This document shows, piece by piece, positions 5,394-10,185 of a stretch of 10,185 nt of DNA (position 1 is its first letter; each line of letters opens with the position of its first letter). The DNA lies in contig CAYLJJ010000151.1 in NCBI GenBank assembly GCA_964384025.1, positions 1-10,185 on the forward strand, given 5' to 3'. This DNA comes from CAYLJJ01 sp964384025. Lineage in GTDB: Bacteria > Myxococcota_A > Bradymonadia > UBA7976 > UBA1532. The position numbers and the translations under genes were made by a program. The notes under the pieces were generated by a model. It searched no databases. It worked only from the letters and a program-made list of their open reading frames with translations, and was not told the DNA's origin.

Positions 5394-6443
5394 GTGAGCA
5401 CCGATCTCGCGCGATATCACTCCCTCTTGGGGAGCATCAAGGCTCGCGTCCAACGCGCCCAGCTCCGCGCCGCGCGCTCGGCCAACCAAGAGATGCTGCA
5501 GATGTACTGGGACATCGGCCAACTGCTCCACGCCCAACAAGAGGCGGAGGGCTGGGGCGCGGGCGTCCTGCGGAAGCTCGCCAAGGACCTCAAGGCCGAG
5601 CTGCCCGAGGCCAAGGGCTTCTCGGAGCGCAACCTCAAGCGGATGACCCAGTTCTTTCGGGCCTACCCGGGCCTGAGCTCAATTGGGCCACAGGCGGTGG
5701 CCCAATTGGAGAGCCTCATCCTCCAGCTCCCCTGGAGCCACAACATCATCCTGCTCCAGCGGGTCAAGGTGCCTGCGACGCGCGCGTGGTACGCTCAGCA
5801 GACCCTGACGGAGGGCTGGAGCCGCAACACGCTGGAGGCGATGATCAAGAGCGAGGCGCACCGCCGACAGGGGGTGGAGATCTCGAACTTCGAGCTGCGC
5901 CTGCCCTCTCCTCAGTCCGACCTGGCGCGGCAAAGCCTGAAGGATCCCTACCTCTTTGACTTCCTGACGCTGGAGTCAGGCTTCCGGGAGCAGGAGTTGG
6001 AGCGGGGGCTCATCCAGCACATCGAGCGCTTCCTCTTGGAGTTGGGCGCGGGCTTCGCCTTCGTCGGGCGCCAATATCAGCTCTCGGTGGGCGAGGATGA
6101 CTTCTATCTCGATCTGCTTTTCTACCACCTCAAGCTGCGCTGCTTCGTCGTGATCGAGCTGAAGGTCGGGGCGTTCAAGCCCGAGTACGTGGGCAAGATG
6201 AACTTCTACCTCAACCTCGTCGATGACCTGCTCCGCCACGAGCACGACAACCCCTCCATCGGCCTCATCCTCTGCCAAGACAAGAAGACAATCCTGGCCG
6301 AGTACGCCCTACGCGGGCTCGATAAGCCCATCGGGGTCTCTGAGTACGAGCTGACACGCACCCTGCCCGAGTCGCTGGAGTCGGCCCTGCCCACAATCGA
6401 GGCCATTGAGGCGGAGTTGGCCGGGCGAGAGGAGAGCCCATGA
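5394..6443 (+). CDS. yhcG: YhcG/DUF1016 family PDDEXK nuclease
   Basis: It encodes 349 aa from GTG 5394, with GAGG about 10 nt upstream. Residues 10-160 form the helical DUF1016 N-terminal domain (MYWDIGQLL, GWGAGVLRKLAKDLKAELPE, GFSERNLKRMTQFFRAYP, QLPWSHNIILL, WSRNTLEAMI). Residues 180-335 form the nuclease domain: FVGRQYQLSVG (Gln227 region), DDFYLDLLFYH (Asp240), then FVVIELKVG (Glu255-x-Lys257), which together make a PD-(D/E)xK active site. It continues with AFKPEYVGKMNFYLNLVDD, IGLILCQDK and the usual EYAL near the C-terminus. All catalytic positions are present and the length is normal. Relatives are often found near restriction-modification and other defence genes, and a DNA-cleaving or defence role is inferred. 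It overlaps the next gene by ATGA, indicating translational coupling. A 12-bp inverted repeat lies in the linker codons (5680-5708). Confidence 0.93.
   Translation: MSTDLARYHSLLGSIKARVQRAQLRAARSANQEMLQMYWDIGQLLHAQQEAEGWGAGVLRKLAKDLKAELPEAKGFSERNLKRMTQFFRAYPGLSSIGPQAVAQLESLILQLPWSHNIILLQRVKVPATRAWYAQQTLTEGWSRNTLEAMIKSEAHRRQGVEISNFELRLPSPQSDLARQSLKDPYLFDFLTLESGFREQELERGLIQHIERFLLELGAGFAFVGRQYQLSVGEDDFYLDLLFYHLKLRCFVVIELKVGAFKPEYVGKMNFYLNLVDDLLRHEHDNPSIGLILCQDKKTILAEYALRGLDKPIGVSEYELTRTLPESLESALPTIEAIEAELAGREESP
5680..5708 (+). repeat. Perfect 12-bp inverted repeat inside yhcG
   Basis: CAATTGGGCCAC (5680-5691), loop AGGCG, GTGGCCCAATTG (5697-5708). It encodes the variable linker SIGPQAVAQLE between the two halves of the DUF1016 N-terminal domain. 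In RNA this would be a stable hairpin within the coding region. Confidence 0.85.
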
Positions 6444-7156
6444 GCACCCTGCACCTCGATCCGAGCTATCCCTATCAAATCAGTGGGAACCTCCTCGCGC
6501 TCTGGAAGCCTCGCGGGCGTGGGCGCGATGACCTCGCCGAGAGCCTCGTCGCCGCCATCAACGTATGCACCGACGAGGCCTGCCTTTGCACCGACGCCTA
6601 CCTGAATGTTTGGCTGATAGACGATCGAGCTACAAAGGTCACCCGGGAAGGGAGTCGGGTATCGATGGAGTGGACGCGGCGGGAGGATCCGCGCCCTCGC
6701 CCCGAGCGTTCGGCTCGGCTCAAGTTGGACATGACGACCGGGGCGATTCAACTCAGGGGCGGGGATGCGCTCCCCGAGGACCTGCAGAGCTATTTTGAAG
6801 CGCCGCTGTCGTACTGGGTTCTCGATAGCCTCTGGTTGCTTTGGCGTGCACTTCGCGCCGCTCAAGAGATCGATTGGTACCCCCAGGCGCTCAAGAACTG
6901 GGAGGCCGACGAATATCTCTCGATGGCGCTCGCTTACCCCAACAGCAGGCCCGATCGATACTGGGTCAAGGGGAAGCTCTACCAACTCGATCCGATGATC
7001 CCCATCGACGATGATGAGATCGAGGAGGTTGCCCTCAGTGTCATCAAGGTTTCAGAGGACGATCTTCGCCAGATGGAGGAGGTTGGCGCGATCACCCCGT
7101 CCTGTACAAAAATAGGATCGGGGGAAAAACTGAGCGGTTTTGAGGGCTTCGAGTAG
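6440..7156 (+). CDS. Unknown partner of YhcG, 3' end replaced by IS copy B
   Basis: Its ATG overlaps the yhcG stop (ATGA at 6440-6443), so the pair is almost certainly one operon. About 218 native residues precede the IS: MSTLHLDPSYPYQISGNLLA, a cysteine-bearing CTDEACLC segment near residue 42-49, an acidic, tryptophan-rich helical part (SYWVLDSLWLLWRAL; DWYPQALKNWEADEYLSMAL), and ILE/ASP-rich IPIDDDEIEEVALSVIK. From 7094 the frame enters the IS end, and the last 20 residues (TPSCTKIGSGEKLSGFEGFE) are IS-encoded. The natural C-terminus is therefore missing. I recognise no family. Coupling to YhcG suggests an accessory subunit or regulator, but that rests on position alone. Whether the truncated product still works cannot be told. 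Confidence 0.7.
   Translation: MSTLHLDPSYPYQISGNLLALWKPRGRGRDDLAESLVAAINVCTDEACLCTDAYLNVWLIDDRATKVTREGSRVSMEWTRREDPRPRPERSARLKLDMTTGAIQLRGGDALPEDLQSYFEAPLSYWVLDSLWLLWRALRAAQEIDWYPQALKNWEADEYLSMALAYPNSRPDRYWVKGKLYQLDPMIPIDDDEIEEVALSVIKVSEDDLRQMEEVGAITPSCTKIGSGEKLSGFEGFE
7094..7120 (+). repeat. Terminal inverted repeat, left end of IS copy B
   Basis: ACCCCGTCCT followed by GTACAAAAATAGGATCG; inverted partner of 345-371 with one mismatch. Confidence 0.78.
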
Positions 7157-7287
7157 CACTGATCTGGGATTTTGGACCGGAGCTTGGAGCCCAGGGAATG
7201 TGCTTTGGAGACCCTGGACACAGCCATCCAACTCAGCCTTGAGGCTTCGACTCCGCTGTGTGGTGATATGCCCGAGCCTGGGAGTTC

Positions 7288-8244
7288 TCAGGCGGCCTCA
7301 CGATGGTAGAACTTCAGCACGCCTCCCAGGCGCTCCCGACACTGCACTGGACCTTCGAGGTGCACGGGAGCGGTGGGATCTATGAGTTGGTTGCCCAGGC
7401 CTTGATGGGGCCGCTCCTCATGGTAGTGGTGGATGAACTCCCTCAGGGCCTCCCGGAGATGGGCTTCGCTGAGGGGGATGATCTTGTTGAGGCATTCGGA
7501 CTTGATGGAGAGGACAAAGCGCTCAGCGAAAGCGTTGAGGTTGGGGCTATGAGGGGGAAGACGAAGGACTCGGCAGCCGCTTTGGGCCAGCATCTCCCTG
7601 AAGGCCTGAGTGTAGAGTGGATCCCGGTCCACGATGAGATAGCGGGCGTCAAGGAAGAAGCCGTCGAAGGCGTCGGTGAGGTTGCGAGCCACTTGCTGCA
7701 TCCATCGCCCGTTTGGAGCAGGCGTCACCCCCGCGATCTCAACCTTGCGGGTCTTGAGGTCAATGACGAAGAAGACAAAGTGGTGAATGAGGCCATGGGG
7801 AGTGAGAACCTCGACGCTGAAGAAGTCAGCCGCTCGGATAGCCCCCCAGTGGGCCTGGAGGAAGGTCTTCCAGGGTGTGCGCTTGCGGCGTTCAGGAGCG
7901 GGCTCCAGGCCATGCTCGACGAGGATGTTCTTGATGGTGCTTCGGCTGATGGAGGCTCCCAGATTCATCAGGGCGCCCTGGATGCGACTGTAGCCCCAAC
8001 TGGGGTTCTCCCTCGCCATCTTGAGCACCAGGTCAACCACCTCCTGCTTGGTCCTGGGGCGCCCCGCTCTACGGCCCCTGGAGCCGTCGTACTTCCTGGC
8101 GACCAAGCGCCGGTACCAGCGCAGGATGGTCTCGGGAGTGACGATGCCAGCGACTTCTTCAAGGATCTTGCGGCCCAGGACCTTCCCTTTGACAGCGAGG
8201 CGACGGCGCTGAGCATCGCTCAGGCGGAGGCGTCGGTTGCCCAA
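7288..8244 (-). CDS. DDE integrase-core transposase, 5'-truncated (IS copy B)
   Basis: It encodes 318 aa from TTG 8244, the only possible start after the in-frame TGA at 8266-8268. Comparison with copy A shows that about 41 residues of the real N-terminus (hydrophobic helix and leucine-rich segment) are gone. The remainder has an N-terminal helix-turn-helix (VTPETILRWYRRLVARKY; WGYSRIQGALMNLG; ISRSTIKNIL) and a complete rve catalytic core: Asp140 in AADFFSVEV, Asp206 in IVDRDPLYT and Glu241 in LNAFAERFVLSIK. The C-terminal HHYHEERPHQGLGN follows. Asp to Glu spacing is 35 positions, as in retroviral-type integrases. The catalytic triad is intact, so a product could bind or act on other copies if it were made. 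There is no ribosome site at the TTG, so expression is doubtful. Confidence 0.88.
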   Translation of the reverse strand: MGNRRLRLSDAQRRRLAVKGKVLGRKILEEVAGIVTPETILRWYRRLVARKYDGSRGRRAGRPRTKQEVVDLVLKMARENPSWGYSRIQGALMNLGASISRSTIKNILVEHGLEPAPERRKRTPWKTFLQAHWGAIRAADFFSVEVLTPHGLIHHFVFFVIDLKTRKVEIAGVTPAPNGRWMQQVARNLTDAFDGFFLDARYLIVDRDPLYTQAFREMLAQSGCRVLRLPPHSPNLNAFAERFVLSIKSECLNKIIPLSEAHLREALREFIHHYHEERPHQGLGNQLIDPTAPVHLEGPVQCRERLGGVLKFYHREAA

Positions 8245-8265
8245 TTGCTGACGAGGGTGAGGGAA

Positions 8266-10128
8266 TCAGATGCGTATTTCAGGCAAGGTGTCTGCCCTAC
8301 GCAACGCGGTGAGGGCCTCACGGGCACGGCGTTCTGCCTTGCGATGACGCCCACGGTTGAGGTTCTGGCGGTTGAATAACTTATGCTGTTTTGAAGCAGC
8401 TTCGCGTACACCACGGCTTAGCTCTTCTTGTTTTCTCAAGTGAGCAAGAAGCTTTGGCGTCCGCCCCCCCACCTCCTCACGAAGCCGTCCCAAGGCGATC
8501 AGAGCCGCGCGCAGGCGCCGTTCGGTGATCTGCTTCAGGTGTCGCGCTATGGACGCCTTGGCGCCTTTATCCTCGATCTCCAGAGCCTCACGGCGCGCCC
8601 CGAAGTTCACCGCTGCGGCCCCCTCAACGGCTTTGAGCAACGCGCGGGCAAGGACCCCAGGCTGCGCCGCGTAGGCCTCAAAAGCCTTGTCGATGATCCA
8701 CGCGCAGGGGGTGGCGCCCTGGCCCTTGAGCCAGCGTTGATCATAGGAAGTCAGCCAGATCAAGAGCGCGTGCCGTAGGAGCTTGGGGGTCCATTCGTCC
8801 GCGACGCAATCGACGATTTTGTTTGTAGCCTCCTCTGCTATTTCAAGGCCCTTGAATGCTGTGAGTAGGTGAGTGCGGTTAGGAAAGCGCCCCTCTAAAG
8901 CGGTTTCAAGATCACGCTCAAGCCCCAGGGCATCAAGCGCGGCCTGTGCATGTTGGAGCAACGCGCTGCGAAGGGCCCCAAAGGTAGCCTTGATCTGCGC
9001 CTCGTTTGGGAGGTCATGGCCCTTGAGCTGGGCATGGGCCTCCTCAATATACACTGCGAGGCTCTCAAGCTGACGCACTGCTTCAAAGTTGAGGGGGCGG
9101 CGCTGGGCACGCACCCCAAAGAGATCGAAGGTCTCAAGCACATCGTCCATGGGGAGATCTTTGAATCCACGCCACTGATCACCACCACAAGGTGCTTGTA
9201 CTTCGTTCCCCTCTTTGAAAGTGCGGGAGAGCGATGAGAGGCGAGCGTCTTCCTCAAGAGAGCCCAAAAACCAAGTTCGAAAGAATTTGAAGCTATCATA
9301 GCTGTCTTTGAGGTGGGAAGTTCGGGGATCAAGACTATGATAGACCTTAGAACTATGGTTAGTCTTAAGGTGGAAAGTTCGAGGATCAAGACTATGATAG
9401 GTTTCAATTGCCTCCTCCATAGACATTATTTCCGCATTGACGCATCGTGCACAAGCCCATGCGAAGAGTGCAACGAGTCTGAGATGCATGTCATATTCTG
9501 AGGGGAATAAAGAGGAGTTACCATGATAGTCACTTAAGGAGAACAATGAGAAGTCACTATAATCCCTAAGCGCATTGATTATAAGCTGATTTTCATCAAG
9601 CGTACGTGGAAGTTCATTGAGGTAGTGCCTGACGATCTGTTGGGATATTTGGTGCTGGTCCTCAACGAGGTAGTCCTTGGGAGACCCGAGGATCTCCAGG
9701 TAGAACGCTATGTTGGCGCCGTTGAAGATGACAGGGAATTTCTCACTGGGGTCTTTAGAAGGGTCGTGAGTTCCTGGGGAGAGACGAAGCGATGTGGCCG
9801 CCTCTGCGGTTCCGATGTTTGCCAAGAGCCTTGAAGACACCCGTCGCTGGTTGAGCAGGTGAGCTTCTTCGAAGATCCACTGATCCTTCGGGCTCAATTT
9901 CACGTTGTGTTGCTCATCAACTTGCAACTCTTCTCGTGCACGCTGAGAAGCCTCTATGCGCGTCTCCAGCGCCTCAGGAGTGACCACCCCTGCGGGGAAG
10001 AGTGAGAGGAGGCGATCCAAGGGCTCGAGGCGGTCGTGATAACTGCTCTGGACCGATGCGCACCGCGTCAGCACAAGGCCAACATAATGGGGCAGCAGGC
10101 ACTTGAGGGCCTCAGGGTTGTCCTTCAA
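8266..10128 (-). CDS. Unknown 620-residue protein, probably truncated at both ends
   Basis: The frame is open from just after TAG (10143-10141) to TGA (8266-8268). The first usable start is TTG 10128, without a Shine-Dalgarno sequence, and the second Met is far inside, so the natural 5' end is probably missing. The product is soluble and mostly helical, with no P-loop, signal peptide or membrane segment seen. Visible parts: FPVIFNGANIAFYLEILG near 130; a 19-residue tandem repeat at 244-281; a long helical segment 350-450 (LESLAVYIEEAHAQLKGHDL; LLQHAQAALDALGLERDLE); LLIWLTSYDQRWLKGQ near 465; and a highly basic C-terminal tail (KQHKLFNRQNLNRGRHRKAE and following). The stop lies about 8 bp from the IS copy B junction, in frame with the transposase. 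Codons 190-285 are more AT-rich than the rest. No family recognised. Confidence 0.65.
   Translation of the reverse strand: MKDNPEALKCLLPHYVGLVLTRCASVQSSYHDRLEPLDRLLSLFPAGVVTPEALETRIEASQRAREELQVDEQHNVKLSPKDQWIFEEAHLLNQRRVSSRLLANIGTAEAATSLRLSPGTHDPSKDPSEKFPVIFNGANIAFYLEILGSPKDYLVEDQHQISQQIVRHYLNELPRTLDENQLIINALRDYSDFSLFSLSDYHGNSSLFPSEYDMHLRLVALFAWACARCVNAEIMSMEEAIETYHSLDPRTFHLKTNHSSKVYHSLDPRTSHLKDSYDSFKFFRTWFLGSLEEDARLSSLSRTFKEGNEVQAPCGGDQWRGFKDLPMDDVLETFDLFGVRAQRRPLNFEAVRQLESLAVYIEEAHAQLKGHDLPNEAQIKATFGALRSALLQHAQAALDALGLERDLETALEGRFPNRTHLLTAFKGLEIAEEATNKIVDCVADEWTPKLLRHALLIWLTSYDQRWLKGQGATPCAWIIDKAFEAYAAQPGVLARALLKAVEGAAAVNFGARREALEIEDKGAKASIARHLKQITERRLRAALIALGRLREEVGGRTPKLLAHLRKQEELSRGVREAASKQHKLFNRQNLNRGRHRKAERRAREALTALRRADTLPEIRI
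9286..9399 (-). repeat. 57-bp in-frame tandem duplication (19 residues)
   Basis: On the minus strand 9399-9343 and 9342-9286 begin with YHSLDPRTFHLK and YHSLDPRTSHLK. The first 36 bases of the two copies are nearly identical and the rest has drifted (TNHSSKV against DSYDSFK). The length is a multiple of three, so the frame is kept. Confidence 0.85.
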
Positions 10129-10185
10129 GAAATGGACTTGCTACGTTTGAGTGGACACCCCAGACCGGGTGAAGATGCCCGAGCC
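10129..10185. other. Right edge: possible start of another mobile-element segment
   Basis: There is no gene here. The last 15 bases (GAAGATGCCCGAGCC) resemble GTGATATGCCCGAGCC at about 7263-7278 in the 3' untranslated part of IS copy B. TTTGAGTGGACACC (10147-10160) has the look of an IS terminus. Both hints are short, so I only flag a possible insertion that removed the 5' end of the 620-codon gene. Confidence 0.3.

Larger units (their letters stand above)
7094..8258 (-). mobile_element. IS copy B, right end deleted
   Basis: The left terminal repeat is at 7094-7120. An untranslated stretch of about 170 bp follows to the transposase stop at 7288, and then the transposase. Similarity to copy A ends near 8256-8258, where the sequence changes into the 3' end of the 620-codon gene. 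About 41 transposase codons, the 5' region and the right terminal repeat are missing. With only one end it should not be able to move by itself. The left end inserted into the coding region of the YhcG partner gene. Confidence 0.8.

Noticed and set aside
4815..5397. Two plus-strand ORFs (154 aa and 129 aa)
   Set aside because: They lie opposite the frameshifted minus-strand gene and show no conserved motif; typical GC-rich shadows.
5387..5959. 190-aa ORF overlapping the yhcG start
   Set aside because: Out-of-frame shadow of yhcG, Gly/Pro/Arg-rich; yhcG is unambiguous.
7303..8379. Plus-strand ORF (358 aa) opposite the transposase
   Set aside because: It is antisense to the intact DDE core and runs on through the deletion junction. 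No start signal or domain.

Overview
The window looks like an accessory, insertion-sequence-riddled part of a GC-rich genome. Codon use (third positions mostly G/C, GTG/TTG starts, many Arg/Ala/Leu codons) and the types of protein suggest a deltaproteobacterium-like host, perhaps Myxococcota, but nothing here fixes the taxon. No rRNA, tRNA, CRISPR or core metabolic gene was found. Two stretches are clearly more AT-rich than the rest: about 870-1610, and about 9280-9560 inside the last gene. This fits separate origins for those pieces.

The unifying element is one family of DDE (integrase-core) insertion sequences, seen three times, always with the transposase strand pointing left or inferred to do so. 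Copy A (1-371) shows only its transposase 5' side and its right end. Copy C (1616-1788) is a diverged, transposase-less left end. Copy B (7094 to about 8258) has the left end and nearly all of the transposase but has lost its first ~41 codons and its right end. Copies A and B share a 27-bp terminal inverted repeat with one mismatch. Combining them gives a whole element of about 1.44 kb with a transposase of about 359 aa. Each end cuts or closely abuts a gene.

Layout: (1) IS copy A, which has removed the 5' part of a gene whose remaining C-terminal part (about 372-861, +) resembles AIPR (abortive infection phage resistance) family proteins; (2) a small AT-rich conserved hypothetical with a very basic N-terminus (981-1607, +); (3) IS remnant C followed by a 106-bp tandem repeat (1789-2075) full of inverted TTATGCGCC half-sites; (4) a 341-aa protein (2101-3126, +) that I read as a degenerate Fic-like protein with a C-terminal winged helix, overlapping tail-to-tail with (5) a large serine recombinase (3116-4462, -); (6) a frameshifted conserved hypothetical (4553-5225, -), broken at a perfect 10-bp hairpin; (7) a two-gene operon of a YhcG/DUF1016 PDDEXK nuclease (5394-6443, +) and an unknown partner (6440-7156, +) whose 3' end was replaced by IS copy B; (8) the IS B transposase; (9) a 620-codon unknown gene (8266-10128, -) that appears cut at both ends and carries a 19-residue internal tandem repeat.

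The genes do not form one obvious pathway. The most coherent reading is a defence/mobility island (AIPR-like, Fic-like, YhcG nuclease, serine recombinase) being eroded by one IS family. The parts most likely to be functional are the YhcG nuclease, the serine recombinase and the Fic-like gene with its repeat-rich upstream region.
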